Assembly: GCA_944324865.1 (NCBI GenBank)
Contig: CALUXW010000001.1
Coordinates: 1-64,000 of the forward strand
From: Candidatus Gastranaerophilales bacterium
GTDB taxonomy: Bacteria > Cyanobacteriota > Vampirovibrionia > Gastranaerophilales > Gastranaerophilaceae
Length of the DNA: 64,000 nt
Direction of reading: 5' to 3'
The position numbers and the translations under genes were made by a program. The notes under the pieces were generated by a model that did no database searches, was not told the origin of the DNA, and worked only from the letters and a program-made list of their open reading frames with translations. Numbering within the stretch: the first letter of the stretch is position 1; every line of letters starts with the position of its first letter. Below are positions 29,553-39,222 of the stretch, piece by piece.

Positions 29553-30782
29553 TTACTCATACCTGAGCGCATCAATCGGGTTTAAAAGAGAAGCCTTATA
29601 AGCAGGATAATAGCCAAATGTCATCCCTACTACACCGGAGAATCCAAAGGAAACAAGGATGGGCATTAATGTTATCGCAACTTTCATTTCTGAGAACATA
29701 CCTATAAGTTGCGCTATCACAACGCCGCTTAAAACGCCTATTAAGCCGCCAATTAAAGATAAAACAAGTGCTTCAACTAAAAATTGTACTCTTATGTCCA
29801 TTGCTTTTGCACCAATGGCCATTCTTATGCCTATTTCCTTTGTTCTTTCTGTAACAGAAACCAGCATAATATTCATAATGCCTATTCCCCCAACAAGTAG
29901 TGAAACTGAAGCTATTGCACCAAGTAAAAGTGCCATGGTATTGGATGCTTGTTTAACGGTTTCAAGCATTTGGGTAAAATTTCTAATAGTAAAATCGTCT
30001 TCATCGTTTTTACCTATTCTGTGACGCTCACGCAAAAGTTCTTTAACTTCTTGTTCTGCAGATGTTAAGGAATCAGCATCATTTGCTTGTATGTTTATGA
30101 ATTTAACAGTTCCTGGAAATGCGGTACCAAAAAGTTTCTTTTGAGCTGTTGTGACAGGCACAAGTACGGTATCATCTTTATCTTGCCCCATGCCATTTTG
30201 CCCCTTTTCTTTTAAAAGTCCCACAACCTTAAATGGAAGCCCATTAATCCTTATAACCTTGTTTATTGGATTAACATCTCCAAAAAGATTTTGAGCTACT
30301 GTTGAACCAATTAAAGCGGACTTTGTGTTGTTTTTTACATCATCTTTTGTAAGATTTCTTCCACTTTCTACTTCCCATAGCTGAACTTCCATATACTCTG
30401 GGGTAATTCCATATACGGAAGTTGACCAGTTTTGATTTGAATATACTATTTGACCTACCCCATTAACAGTTGGTGCAGAAATTTTTACTGATGGACAATT
30501 TTTAACTATTGCTTCTGCATCTTTTATTGTCAGAGTTGGCTGTGAACCCGACCCCATTCGAACACCACCGGAAGTTGTCGAACCTGACATTACCATCAAA
30601 ATATTAGAGCCCATTGATTCTATATCTTTTGTAATTCTTTGTTTTGCACCTTCGCCAATTGACAGCATTATAATAACCGCCGCAACCCCTATTATTATCC
30701 CAAGACTAGTTAATATTGAACGCATTTTATTAACCTTAAGGGACCTCATTGAAATTTTAAGAGTTGAAGAAAAATCAATCAT
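29553..30782 (-). CDS. macB: MacB-type ABC transporter permease
   Basis: A 409-residue permease with the four-helix MacB/FtsX architecture: helix 1 near 20-45 (LTSLGIIIGVAAVIIM), a large periplasmic domain (about 50-280) and three C-terminal helices including GGIGIMNIMLVSVTERTKEIGIRMAIGA, given in part. MacB normally fuses ATPase and permease; here they are separate genes. It overlaps the ATPase gene by 4 bp (ATGA type). It works as a mechanotransmitter, pushing periplasmic substrates through MacA and TolC. It is the last gene of a four-gene operon; a LolCE-type lipoprotein exporter is less likely because MacA and TolC are adjacent. Confidence 0.9.
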   Translation of the reverse strand: MIDFSSTLKISMRSLKVNKMRSILTSLGIIIGVAAVIIMLSIGEGAKQRITKDIESMGSNILMVMSGSTTSGGVRMGSGSQPTLTIKDAEAIVKNCPSVKISAPTVNGVGQIVYSNQNWSTSVYGITPEYMEVQLWEVESGRNLTKDDVKNNTKSALIGSTVAQNLFGDVNPINKVIRINGLPFKVVGLLKEKGQNGMGQDKDDTVLVPVTTAQKKLFGTAFPGTVKFINIQANDADSLTSAEQEVKELLRERHRIGKNDEDDFTIRNFTQMLETVKQASNTMALLLGAIASVSLLVGGIGIMNIMLVSVTERTKEIGIRMAIGAKAMDIRVQFLVEALVLSLIGGLIGVLSGVVIAQLIGMFSEMKVAITLMPILVSFGFSGVVGMTFGYYPAYKASLLNPIDALRYE

Positions 30783-31477
30783 ACTCTTGCTCCACTTTTT
30801 AGTTCATCACTAATTATTTTTCCATCCTTAAATCTTACGATTCGTTTTGAATACTCGGCAATATCTGGTTCATGGGTTACTAGTATAATAGTTTTTCCAT
30901 TTTTTTCATTAAGTTTAACAAAAAATTCCATTACTTCTATACTTGTTTTTGTGTCCAAGTTTCCTGTGGGCTCGTCCGCAAGTATTATAGGTGCATCATT
31001 TACAATAGCTCTGGCAATTGCTACTCTTTGTTGTTGTCCACCTGACATTTGATTTGGCAGATGGTGTTCTCTGTGTTCCAATCCTACAATTTTTAATGCA
31101 TTGCGTGCCTTTTCAAGTCTTTCTTGTGCTGCTATACCTTTGTATATCATGGGCATTTCAACATTTTCTATTGCTGAGGTTCTGGGTATCAAATTAAAAC
31201 CTTGAAACACAAAGCCAAGTTTTAAATTACGTATTTCAGATAATTCATCTGCATTGAGATTTAAAACATCAATTCCATCAAGAAAATAACTGCCTGACGT
31301 TGGTTTATCTAAGCAACCCAAGGTATTCATAAATGTTGATTTTCCTGAGCCTGACGCACCCATAATTGCAACAAATTCACCTTTATCTATGTTCAAAGAA
31401 ACATCGTCAAGCGCCCTAAAAGAACTTTCTCCTGTTTCATATATTTTTATAAGATTTTTAATTTCAATCAGGCTCAC
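30779..31477 (-). CDS. MacB/LolD-type ABC transporter ATPase
   Basis: A 232-residue ATPase. Walker A is GASGSGKST (about 40-48), the signature MSGGQQQR is near 143 and Walker B is IILADEPTGNLD near 164, followed by the switch histidine in LVTHEPD. The family includes MacB N-termini, LolD and FtsE. The operon context with MacA, TolC and a MacB permease points to a macrolide/peptide/toxin-type exporter. It overlaps the MacA gene by 1 base and the permease gene by 4. Confidence 0.93.
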   Translation of the reverse strand: MSLIEIKNLIKIYETGESSFRALDDVSLNIDKGEFVAIMGASGSGKSTFMNTLGCLDKPTSGSYFLDGIDVLNLNADELSEIRNLKLGFVFQGFNLIPRTSAIENVEMPMIYKGIAAQERLEKARNALKIVGLEHREHHLPNQMSGGQQQRVAIARAIVNDAPIILADEPTGNLDTKTSIEVMEFFVKLNEKNGKTIILVTHEPDIAEYSKRIVRFKDGKIISDELKSGARV

Positions 31478-32637
31478 TAAAACATCCTCATAGGTCGTTT
31501 TTGTACATTTTGCTGTTTATCGTTTGAACTTCCGATAATTACTTTGTCACCTTCTTTAATTGCACCTTCTTTTATTGCAGTGTAGTCACCGTCTGATGCA
31601 CCGGTAGTAACTTCAACCCTTTGTGGTTTTTTATTTTTACCTACTATCCAGACTCCTTGCTTGTCGTATTTTTTGCCGCCGGTAATTTCTTTAGGTGTAA
31701 ATCTGAAAGCTGCAATAGGTACACTGACTACATTTTCGCTCTTATTTGTTATAACGGAAACATTTGCTGTCATGCCCGGGATTAATATGTTGTCATTATT
31801 CGATACATCGACAATCACTGTATATGTAACAACATTTGAAACAGTAGTTGGAGAAATTCTCACCTGAGATACTTTTCCATGAAATTCTTGATTATTATAT
31901 CCGTCAAGAGTATATGTAACTTCTTGCCCAACTTTTATTCTACCAATATCAGCTTCTGAAACATTGACTTCTATTTGCATTTTAGTTAAATCTTGTGCAA
32001 CCATAAAAAGCGTAGGGGTTTGAAAACTTGCAGCAACTGTTTGGCCAACATCAACACTTCTTGATACAACAACACCATCAACAGGAGATATTATTTTTGT
32101 ATATCTCAAATTTGTTAAATTATTTTCAAGTGTTGCACTAGCTTGATTAATTTGAGCTTTCATAGCATTAACTTCTGCAAGATTGGATTTGTAATTTGCT
32201 TCTGCAAGATCTACTTCGCTTTTTGACACATAATTTTTTGTATACAGTCTTGCATAGCGTTCATAGTTTTTCTTTTCGTATTCAAGCATACTTTTAGATT
32301 TTTGATAATTTGCCCTTGCTGCATTTAAATCACTTCTTGCTTTATCGACTTGTGCTTGAAAAAGTGCGGGGTCTATTTGTGCCAGTAAATCTCCTTTTTT
32401 TACTTCAGAATTATAGTCAACATAAATTTCTTTAATTGTTCCTGATACTTGTGTACCTATATCTACAGTTTGCACGGGATTAATTGTGCCGGAAGCCTCT
32501 ACACTTTCAATGATTGTCCTTTTTTTTACAGGTACACTTTTATAATGAACAGTTTTTTTGCCCGCTACCTGTTTTATACCCAGAAACAATATTGCAATTA
32601 TCAAGATTATACATATTATAATTATTTTTTTTCTCAT
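31477..32637 (-). CDS. macA: MacA-like periplasmic adaptor
   Basis: A 386-residue membrane-fusion protein with an N-terminal membrane anchor (about 4-23). Lipoyl halves are seen in IGTQVSGTIKEIYVDYNSE near 62 and SPVDGVVVSRSVDVGQTV near 185, with a long alpha-hairpin between about 95 and 175. The beta-barrel and membrane-proximal domains follow. It overlaps the upstream TolC gene by 4 bp and the ATPase gene by 1. MacA couples MacB to the outer-membrane channel and stimulates its ATPase. Confidence 0.92.
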   Translation of the reverse strand: MRKKIIIICIILIIAILFLGIKQVAGKKTVHYKSVPVKKRTIIESVEASGTINPVQTVDIGTQVSGTIKEIYVDYNSEVKKGDLLAQIDPALFQAQVDKARSDLNAARANYQKSKSMLEYEKKNYERYARLYTKNYVSKSEVDLAEANYKSNLAEVNAMKAQINQASATLENNLTNLRYTKIISPVDGVVVSRSVDVGQTVAASFQTPTLFMVAQDLTKMQIEVNVSEADIGRIKVGQEVTYTLDGYNNQEFHGKVSQVRISPTTVSNVVTYTVIVDVSNNDNILIPGMTANVSVITNKSENVVSVPIAAFRFTPKEITGGKKYDKQGVWIVGKNKKPQRVEVTTGASDGDYTAIKEGAIKEGDKVIIGSSNDKQQNVQKRPMRMF

Positions 32638-34169
32638 CTTACCCCCATGGATTTTTTAAATTCTTCACGCGCAACATTGTATTCAAAAACAGATTGTACA
32701 AATGCAAGCTGGGCGTTGTTGTAGTTTGTTTGTGCATCCTGAAGCTCGATAAAATTATTTAAACCTACTGCATATCTGCCATCTGCAAGCTCGAAATTTT
32801 CCAATGTCTGCCGGACTTTATCAGCCATAAGAGGAATTGTTTTTTCAAGCCTTCTCATTGCTAAATAATATTTTTGAACCTCAAAATTAATGTTTTTTTC
32901 GGATAAATCTATATTATCTTGTGCAATTCTAAGATAGGATTTGCCTTCATCGATCCTATATTTTATATCCATCATATTTATCATTGGAAAGTCGAGATTT
33001 GCACTTGCTGTAAAACCTGTGTTGGATTTTGAGTCCATATATCTCAAATTATAACCTGCGCTTGCAGAAATTTCAGGAGTCCAGCTTCTTTTTATTTGTT
33101 TTAAAGACTCTTCTTGAGCCCTAAGTACCATTTTTAAAGACTTTAAATCGGGTCTGTTTTCGTAAGCGGTATCAATAGCTTCTTTTAATTCGATAATTAA
33201 CGGATCAAATTTATAATCTTTTAATATATCTTGCTTTTGAATTCCTGAAGTCAAAAGAACGGCTGAATGCTCAAAATCTGTATCTTCACCATTTTTCTTT
33301 ATTGTTCCTATTTCAACGGTTTGCATCTTGTAATTATTTCTAAGAAAGTCAAAATTTTCTGTGTTTTCTATAAGAAAATCTTTTTGTTCTACATAAAACA
33401 TAGAATTTTTAAGATTTACCATTGCAGTGTCATATTGAAATTGAGCATCTATGAGCTGAGTTTTGGCATCTGTAAGATAAACCTCAGCATTAACAACATC
33501 AATGCGAGACTTTAATCCTTCGTCAAACATTGCTTTTGTTCTTTCGTAATTTAATGTATTAATTTTTACAGATCGTTCATAAATATCTACATTGGCAAGA
33601 GCAGCAAGAACGGCAAAGTATGCTGTTTTTACATTATATACAGTTTGTAAAATACTGTAGTCTAAATCATACCCTGCAGATTCACGGTTAAATTTTTGCA
33701 TATTTATTCCTGCAGTAGTCCTGCCAAAATTCCATATAAGTTGATTAACACTTGCATTTAATTGATAATATCCGTTAGAATTGCCACTTCCACCGCTACG
33801 CCACATGCTGCTTGAAGTATAACCGGAGGAGTTACTATACTGATAATTGTAGCCACTACCAATACCAAGCATGGGAAAATAGTCTGATTTTGCTTGTCCT
33901 ACTCTGCTTTTTTGGACTTCATAGTTATTTGCTGAAATTCTAATGTTTGGGTCGTTATTTATGGCATATTCGACACACTCATCAATTGAAAGCGTTTTTT
34001 TACCTTTTTCTTTTTCTTCAGGAGTTATTATTTGTTCCGTATTTTGCTGATTGTTTTTCTTTTGTTTCTTTTTGAAAATATTAAAACTTATTGCCGAAGC
34101 GCTCTGAGTTGTTAATATAACGACAATAAAAATTAAAACAAATTTTTTTATAAAATTTTGACTATACAT
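32634..34169 (-). CDS. TolC-like outer-membrane channel of the MacAB operon
   Basis: A 511-residue outer-membrane efflux protein and first gene of the MacAB operon. The signal peptide (about 1-27) ends SASA, and is followed by FNIFKKKQKKNN and a short polar linker before the channel begins at LSIDECVEYAINNDPNIRIS (given as two halves of one phrase). A Ser/Gly-rich insert near 120 carries YNYQYSNSSGYTSSS. The second helical repeat begins near 340 with ENRPDLKSLKMVL. It is divergent from the parvulin gene. Confidence 0.9.
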   Translation of the reverse strand: MYSQNFIKKFVLIFIVVILTTQSASAISFNIFKKKQKKNNQQNTEQIITPEEKEKGKKTLSIDECVEYAINNDPNIRISANNYEVQKSRVGQAKSDYFPMLGIGSGYNYQYSNSSGYTSSSMWRSGGSGNSNGYYQLNASVNQLIWNFGRTTAGINMQKFNRESAGYDLDYSILQTVYNVKTAYFAVLAALANVDIYERSVKINTLNYERTKAMFDEGLKSRIDVVNAEVYLTDAKTQLIDAQFQYDTAMVNLKNSMFYVEQKDFLIENTENFDFLRNNYKMQTVEIGTIKKNGEDTDFEHSAVLLTSGIQKQDILKDYKFDPLIIELKEAIDTAYENRPDLKSLKMVLRAQEESLKQIKRSWTPEISASAGYNLRYMDSKSNTGFTASANLDFPMINMMDIKYRIDEGKSYLRIAQDNIDLSEKNINFEVQKYYLAMRRLEKTIPLMADKVRQTLENFELADGRYAVGLNNFIELQDAQTNYNNAQLAFVQSVFEYNVAREEFKKSMGVR

Positions 34170-34189
34170 TACAAAAGCGATATCCCCAT

Positions 34190-34206
34190 GTAAATATTGT
34201 ATTTAC
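34190..34206. promoter_or_regulatory. Inverted repeat in divergent tolC/parvulin gap
   Basis: GTAAATA-TTG-TATTTAC (34190-34206) is a perfect 7-bp inverted repeat, 21 bases upstream of the minus-strand tolC start and about 85 bases upstream of the parvulin start. Position and symmetry suit a repressor or activator site for the MacAB operon; no regulator is adjacent. Confidence 0.35.
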
Positions 34207-34292
34207 TCAGTATAAGCTGTCAACCATGCTAACGGATGATTTGATTATATTTATTTATGCTAAATTGATAATATACAGTTAGAGGGGTTGAT

Positions 34293-34661
34293 ATGAAAAA
34301 AATATTTTTTGTTATTTTAACATTGTTTGTGTTTTCTTTAATTAGCAATGCAAAAGTTGAGGTTGAATCACCTATATCACAATATACACAGGTAAAAGCG
34401 GCGCATATACTAGTTTCCAGTGAATCTAGGGCTAAAGCATTAAAGAACAGAATTGATAATGGCGAATCATTTAGTGAGGTTGCAAGAAAATATTCTGCTT
34501 GCCCATCAGGAGAATTTGGTGGAAATTTGGGTTATTTTGAGCGGGGAAAAATGGTAAAGGAGTTTGAAGATGTAGCCTTTTCATTGCCGGTTGGCGTTGT
34601 TTCAGATCCGGTGCAAACACAATTCGGGTGGCATCTGATTAAGGTTTACGATAAGCGATAG
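34293..34661 (+). CDS. Small periplasmic parvulin-type peptidyl-prolyl isomerase (PpiC-like)
   Basis: A 122-residue protein made of a signal peptide (about 1-21, ending SNA) and one parvulin domain. Family residues are VKAAHILVSSESRAKAL (about 34-50), FSEVARKYSACPSGEFGGNLGYF (core CPSGEFGGNLG) and FGWHLIKVYDKR at the end. Single-domain parvulins accelerate proline isomerisation; the signal peptide places this one in the periplasm, perhaps assisting folding of envelope proteins. AGAGGGG precedes the ATG. It overlaps the convergent MATE gene by 23 bp. Confidence 0.9.
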   Translation: MKKIFFVILTLFVFSLISNAKVEVESPISQYTQVKAAHILVSSESRAKALKNRIDNGESFSEVARKYSACPSGEFGGNLGYFERGKMVKEFEDVAFSLPVGVVSDPVQTQFGWHLIKVYDKR

Positions 34662-35991
34662 TTTTTTGTATATTTTTGATTTTATTCATTAAAATTGTGG
34701 ATGAAATTATGCAAGCGCTAAAAAGTGCCATAGCTAGGCCTATCCAAAAACCTAAAAGTACAATATTAAACTTAAAAGCCAATACACAACCAATTGGAAT
34801 ACCTATTAATAAATAAGCGATACCCATAGTGAGCATTATAGGCTTAGTATCTTTAAGTCCTTTTAGTGAACCGACACAAGAACACTGTATTCCATCAAAA
34901 AACAGATAGTATAAAACTATATTCATAACAGGCAGTGCGGTCAAAATTACTTTTGAATCATTAGTAAAGAGTGAAAGCAAATACTCTGGGAAAAATACGT
35001 ATAATAAGGCATTTATAGCCATAAATATTACAGACAAATATATCCCTGCAAGTGAGTATCTTTTAATATTTAAAATATTTTTCTCACCATTAGCAAAACC
35101 TACTTTTATCGCAATGGCATTTGAAACTGACATTGGAAACATATATGTTATGCTTGTAATCGTTATTATTATATTATGTGCTGCTGCAAGTGTAGATGAA
35201 AATTTACCTACTAGAACAGCAGTAATATTAAAGCCTAAAAATTCAAAAAAAAGCGCAAAAGATATGGGCCAACCTGTTTTTAATAATTCTTTAATATAGG
35301 ATTTTACTCTTTTTGAACGTCCTTTTAAAAAAGGCAAACAATATAAAAATATTGCAAGAGCGCCAAAAGTCCTTACAATCAAACTTGCAATCGCAAGCCC
35401 TTTTACTCCAAGTTGTGGAAACCCCCACATTCCGAAAACCAATGCTATGTTTAAAAATAAATTTAAGAATATTTGTGCTATTGTGATTAAATTTGGAAAA
35501 TAGACTATTTCATATGCTTGTAAAAATTCCTTTAGTGCAACAAAAAGTAATCCCCCAAACATTCCCCAGCTGCTAATATCCAGGTATTCGATTACTAAAG
35601 GATATAAATCCGGCGCAAGACCTATGTTTTCGATATGCCCTATTACAAATCTTATCAATAAATAAAATAATAAACCAGTAAATAGAGAATACTTAACTGT
35701 AGCGCTAAAGAGGGTTTTTGTTGTCTTTCTTTCGCCTCTAAGGTTTGATACAACAGGTGATATGCTTGCCATTAAACCAACTGCAGCAATCATAAAAGTC
35801 ATAAATATGGCAGATGCAACACTTATTGCGCCAAGTGTAACAGTAGAGTGTCTTCCTGCTACAATAACATCTCCAACATTTATAAGCATATTAGCCAAAT
35901 TTCCGGCCATGATTGGTGCAGATAACTTTATTAAATCTTTGGAATAGTTTTTGTAAATTTGAAATTTAGTCGTTAATGATTCCATAAGCAA
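34639..35991 (-). CDS. MATE-family multidrug/cation exporter
   Basis: A 450-residue membrane protein with about twelve helices in two related six-helix bundles. The N-terminal phrase LIKLSAPIMAGNLANMLINVGD (core APIMAGNLANM) and the repeat in the second half match MATE (NorM/DinF-like) transporters, which exchange drugs for Na+ or H+. A further FAD-oxidase gene lies 20 bases upstream of its start on the same strand, but nothing shows a shared pathway. No strong Shine-Dalgarno is visible; the start is the most N-terminal that keeps helix 1, and M3 is equally possible. Confidence 0.88.
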   Translation of the reverse strand: MLMESLTTKFQIYKNYSKDLIKLSAPIMAGNLANMLINVGDVIVAGRHSTVTLGAISVASAIFMTFMIAAVGLMASISPVVSNLRGERKTTKTLFSATVKYSLFTGLLFYLLIRFVIGHIENIGLAPDLYPLVIEYLDISSWGMFGGLLFVALKEFLQAYEIVYFPNLITIAQIFLNLFLNIALVFGMWGFPQLGVKGLAIASLIVRTFGALAIFLYCLPFLKGRSKRVKSYIKELLKTGWPISFALFFEFLGFNITAVLVGKFSSTLAAAHNIIITITSITYMFPMSVSNAIAIKVGFANGEKNILNIKRYSLAGIYLSVIFMAINALLYVFFPEYLLSLFTNDSKVILTALPVMNIVLYYLFFDGIQCSCVGSLKGLKDTKPIMLTMGIAYLLIGIPIGCVLAFKFNIVLLGFWIGLAMALFSACIISSTILMNKIKNIQKTIAYRKP

Positions 35992-36011
35992 TAAGATAAC
36001 ATAAAAAAATA

Positions 36012-37388
36012 CTAAAATATTTTATCCGGATTGATAATATTTTTAGGATCAAAAAGCGCCTTAATTTTTTCCATATATTCAAGTGCACCAATGTCAAGTG
36101 CATCTTTGAGATATTTTTTCTTTTCGTCGCCTATACCATGCTCACCTGAGAGTGACCCCCCTAATTTAAGGGCAAGAGCGAAAAGCTTATCTTTCAATAT
36201 TTCAAAATCTTTTCTTTCTTTTTCGTTTGACAAATCAAGAGCAAAGTTTGGATGAATATTTCCATCTCCTGCATGCCCCATTATACAAACTGTAATATTG
36301 TACTCGCTACAAATTTTTTGAATCCCTTTCACCAGAGGAACAATCTTTGAACGTGGTACAACAACATCTTCTGTAATAACATTTGGTTTTAATTTTGTAA
36401 CTGCAGCAAAAGCACTTCTTCTTGAACGCCATATTTGTTCGTTTTCTTCTTCATTTTGTGCTTGTACAATTTTTGCTGCATTTGATTTTTTCAGTATTTC
36501 AAATAATTTTTTACACTCATAATTTAAATTTTCTTCAAATCCGTCAAGTTCGATTAAAAGAGCAGCTTCTTTTGTACATAAAAGTCCGCATGGATTAAAT
36601 TTTTCAATAGTTTCAAGTGTATTTTTATCTAATAAATCAAGTGTTGCGGGGATAAAGCCTGAATTTATTATGTTATTAACTGCCGCAGTAGCTTCAATTA
36701 AATCATCAAAATAAGCTAAAGTAACTTTTCTGGATTGAGGTTTTGGAATTAGTTTTATTGTAATTTCGGTTATTATCCCCAGTGTGCCTTCAGAGCCGAC
36801 AAACAGTGAAGTTAAATTGTAACCTGTTACATCTTTAGCAATATCGGTACCTGTTTTAATGATTTTACCATCTGCCAAAACTACTTCAAGATTTATTATG
36901 TAATCTTTTGTTGTTCCATATTTAAAGGTTCGCGGACCACCGGAACTAAGCGCAACAGCTCCGCCAATTGTCGAAACGGTAAGATTGGAGGGGTCTGGAG
37001 GAAAAAACAGGCCTAATTTTTCCACTTCATCATTTATTTTTTTAATCACAACATTAGGCTGTACTTTTGCAATCAAGTCTTCTTTATTTATTGATAAGAT
37101 TTTATTCATTTTAGAAAAATGCAATATAACGGCAGGTTTTTTTACCCTGCAGCCTCCACAGTGACATGTACCTGCTGCACGAGCAACTACGGGCACGTTA
37201 TATTTTTTGCAAATCAAAATAGTTTGTGAAACTTGTTGTGAATTTGTGGGAAACACAACAAATTTTGGTAGGATTAAAACATTTCTATTTGGCGATGTGT
37301 CATATGCATAAGGATATAAGTCTTCCTTTTCAAAAAGAATATCCTCTGAGTATATTTTTTTAAGCTCGGCATATAAGATTTTATCCAT
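36012..37388 (-). CDS. FAD-linked oxidase of the GlcD/D-lactate dehydrogenase group
   Basis: About 458 residues. The PCMH-type FAD domain occupies about 40-215 and includes IGGAVALSSGGPRTFKYG near 140. The C-terminal substrate domain ends with GHAGDGNIHPNF and SGEHGIGDEKKK, hallmarks of glycolate/D-lactate oxidases. The first FAD loop reads AGTCHCGGCRV, with three cysteines where relatives usually have TGLSGG, an unusual feature. I chose ATG 37388, directly behind a TATAAT box; an upstream ATG at 37403 lies inside that promoter. The gene appears leaderless. Alternative names include alkyl-dihydroxyacetone-phosphate synthase-like. Confidence 0.85.
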   Translation of the reverse strand: MDKILYAELKKIYSEDILFEKEDLYPYAYDTSPNRNVLILPKFVVFPTNSQQVSQTILICKKYNVPVVARAAGTCHCGGCRVKKPAVILHFSKMNKILSINKEDLIAKVQPNVVIKKINDEVEKLGLFFPPDPSNLTVSTIGGAVALSSGGPRTFKYGTTKDYIINLEVVLADGKIIKTGTDIAKDVTGYNLTSLFVGSEGTLGIITEITIKLIPKPQSRKVTLAYFDDLIEATAAVNNIINSGFIPATLDLLDKNTLETIEKFNPCGLLCTKEAALLIELDGFEENLNYECKKLFEILKKSNAAKIVQAQNEEENEQIWRSRRSAFAAVTKLKPNVITEDVVVPRSKIVPLVKGIQKICSEYNITVCIMGHAGDGNIHPNFALDLSNEKERKDFEILKDKLFALALKLGGSLSGEHGIGDEKKKYLKDALDIGALEYMEKIKALFDPKNIINPDKIF

Positions 37389-37394
37389 ATGTAA

Positions 37395-37400
37395 ATTATA
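37395..37400 (-). promoter_or_regulatory. -10 box of a likely leaderless gene (FAD-linked oxidase)
   Basis: TATAAT on the minus strand ends 6 bases (TTACAT) before ATG 37388. No Shine-Dalgarno exists in that space, so the transcript probably begins at or beside the start codon. Confidence 0.55.
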
Positions 37401-37458
37401 CAACGGGAACCAAAAAATAAAAGCAACGTCTTTAACATCAATGCCGTATTTGCTACTA

Positions 37459-37510
37459 GGCTCAAAGGAAGGATATAGGTAAGTTTATAAAGTACTTTGA
37501 GCCTTTTTTT
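37459..37510 (+). terminator. Plus-strand terminator-like hairpin between two minus-strand genes
   Basis: GGCTCAAAG (37459-37467) and CTTTGAGCC (37495-37503) form a perfect 9-bp stem with a 27-base loop, followed by seven T on the plus strand. Both neighbouring genes run on the minus strand, where no T tract follows. It may end an unseen plus-strand transcript, or serve as a non-canonical end of the rfb operon. Confidence 0.5.
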
Positions 37511-38399
37511 ATTTTATTAAATTTAGTATATAATTGTAATAATCGCTGTTTTTATATTTTTGCGCAACTTCTTTTATTGATTTTTTGTCCAAAAAACCCA
37601 TAGTATAGGCAATTTCTTCAAGGCAAGCTATCTTTACACCTTGATTTTCTTCAATTGTTTCAACATATTGGCCGGCTTGCAAAAGAGAGTTGTGCGTGCC
37701 TGTATCTAACCAAGAAAAACCTCTTCCGAATAATTTTACTTCAAGTTTATTGTATTTAAGATATATGTTATTTAAATCAGTGATTTCCAATTCTCCCCTT
37801 TTTGATGGTTTTAAGGATTTTGCATATTTTACGACATTGTTATCATAGAAGTAAAGCCCGGTAACCGCATAATCAGATTTCGGATTTTTAGGTTTTTCTT
37901 CTATTGATTTAACTTGTCCGTTTTTATCAAAATCTACAACTCCATACCTTTCGGGATCTTTTACTCTGTAGCCGAATACTGTTGCGCCTCCCGAATTTTT
38001 AATTTTCCAAGACACCTCTCTTAACATTGTTGAAAAAGACTGTCCGTAAAAAATATTATCACCCAATATCAATGCTACGGATTCGTTTGCTATAAATTCT
38101 TCTCCAAGAATAAATGCTTGTGCTAATCCATCTGGAGAAGGTTGGACAACATAGGAAAATTTAACACCAAATTGAGAACCGTCACCCAAAAGTTTTTTAA
38201 AATTTGCTATATCATATGGTGTTGAAATTATTAATATATCTCTAATACCTGCCAACATAAGGACAGAAATAGGATAATAAACCATTGGTTTATCATAAAT
38301 AGGTAAAAGCTGCTTTGACACCGCAATCGTACTTGGATAAAGCCTGGTTCCAGAACCTCCGGCAAGAACTATCCCTTTTTTAACAGCATTTTCAGTCAT
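37509..38399 (-). CDS. rfbA: Glucose-1-phosphate thymidylyltransferase (RfbA/RmlA)
   Basis: A 296-residue nucleotidyltransferase that makes dTDP-glucose, first step of dTDP-L-rhamnose synthesis. The nucleotide-binding signature [11 protein letters not shown] is at about 14-24; [21 protein letters not shown] and the GDNIFYG motif near 110 follow. It is the last gene of rfbC-rfbB-rfbD-rfbA, 1 base after rfbD. Length and motifs are standard. Confidence 0.96.
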   Translation of the reverse strand: MTENAVKKGIVLAGGSGTRLYPSTIAVSKQLLPIYDKPMVYYPISVLMLAGIRDILIISTPYDIANFKKLLGDGSQFGVKFSYVVQPSPDGLAQAFILGEEFIANESVALILGDNIFYGQSFSTMLREVSWKIKNSGGATVFGYRVKDPERYGVVDFDKNGQVKSIEEKPKNPKSDYAVTGLYFYDNNVVKYAKSLKPSKRGELEITDLNNIYLKYNKLEVKLFGRGFSWLDTGTHNSLLQAGQYVETIEENQGVKIACLEEIAYTMGFLDKKSIKEVAQKYKNSDYYNYILNLIK

Positions 38400-38400
38400 T

Positions 38401-39222
38401 TTAACCTCTCAAATTAATATACTCTTTTAATGAACTTTTCCAATCGGGGCAAATTGAATCATTTTCCATAACGCTATATTGAGGACGTTTGGCATCTCGC
38501 ACAAAATCCTCTGTCAAACACGGTTGCAAGTTTGCAGGCAAATTCATCAATGAAAATATTTCTTTTGCAAAGTCATACCAACTTGCATAACCACTGCCAC
38601 ATATATGGTAAACACCGTATGGTTTTTGTGCAGCTAACAATTTTACTATTGCACGGCTTAACTCAACAGTCCAAGTGGGGCAGCCAATTTGGTCGTTTAC
38701 AACTTTTAATTCAGGTTTGTTTGCCAAAGAAATCATTGTTTCAACAAAATTTTTACCATTATGTCCATATAACCAACTTGTCCTTACGATATAAAATTTT
38801 TTGCAATTTTTTTTAACAGACTGCTCTCCGGCAAGCTTGGATGCGCCATATACATTTATGGGATTGGTTGCATCTTTAATTGTATATGGAGTTTTTTTAG
38901 TGCCATCAAAAACATAGTCTGTCGAAATGTACACAAGTAAAGCATTATTTTCGCTTGCTGCAAGTGCAACATTTTCGCTGCCCTGTGCATTAATTTTAAA
39001 GACTAATTCACTTTCTTTTTCAGCTTTATCAACATTAGTATATGCTGCACAATGCATAATAACATCAGGGTGTATCTGTTTTACAAAATTATTTACGTCA
39101 TTTTTTTTTGTAATATCAAGATTTGATCTGTTGGTTGGAACAACAAATGCCCCAATGTTTTCAAGTATTGGACACAAATCTTGTCCCAGCATGCCACTTG
39201 CACCGGTGACTAATACTTTCAT
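38401..39222 (-). CDS. rfbD: dTDP-4-dehydrorhamnose reductase (RfbD/RmlD)
   Basis: A 273-residue short-chain reductase that performs the last step to dTDP-L-rhamnose. The NAD(P) site [10 protein letters not shown] is at residues 7-16, and YGASKLAGE holds the catalytic Tyr-x3-Lys near 130. [10 protein letters not shown] is another RmlD hallmark. It overlaps rfbB by 4 bp and is the third gene of the operon. Confidence 0.95.
   Translation of the reverse strand: MKVLVTGASGMLGQDLCPILENIGAFVVPTNRSNLDITKKNDVNNFVKQIHPDVIMHCAAYTNVDKAEKESELVFKINAQGSENVALAASENNALLVYISTDYVFDGTKKTPYTIKDATNPINVYGASKLAGEQSVKKNCKKFYIVRTSWLYGHNGKNFVETMISLANKPELKVVNDQIGCPTWTVELSRAIVKLLAAQKPYGVYHICGSGYASWYDFAKEIFSLMNLPANLQPCLTEDFVRDAKRPQYSVMENDSICPDWKSSLKEYINLRG

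Noticed and set aside
29553-31477. LolCDE lipoprotein exporter instead of MacB
   Set aside because: MacA-like and TolC-like genes overlap in the same operon, which LolCDE does not have.
34190-34206. The repeat as a terminator for parvulin or tolC
   Set aside because: It lies upstream of both divergent genes and has no T tract, so it is kept only as a possible operator.
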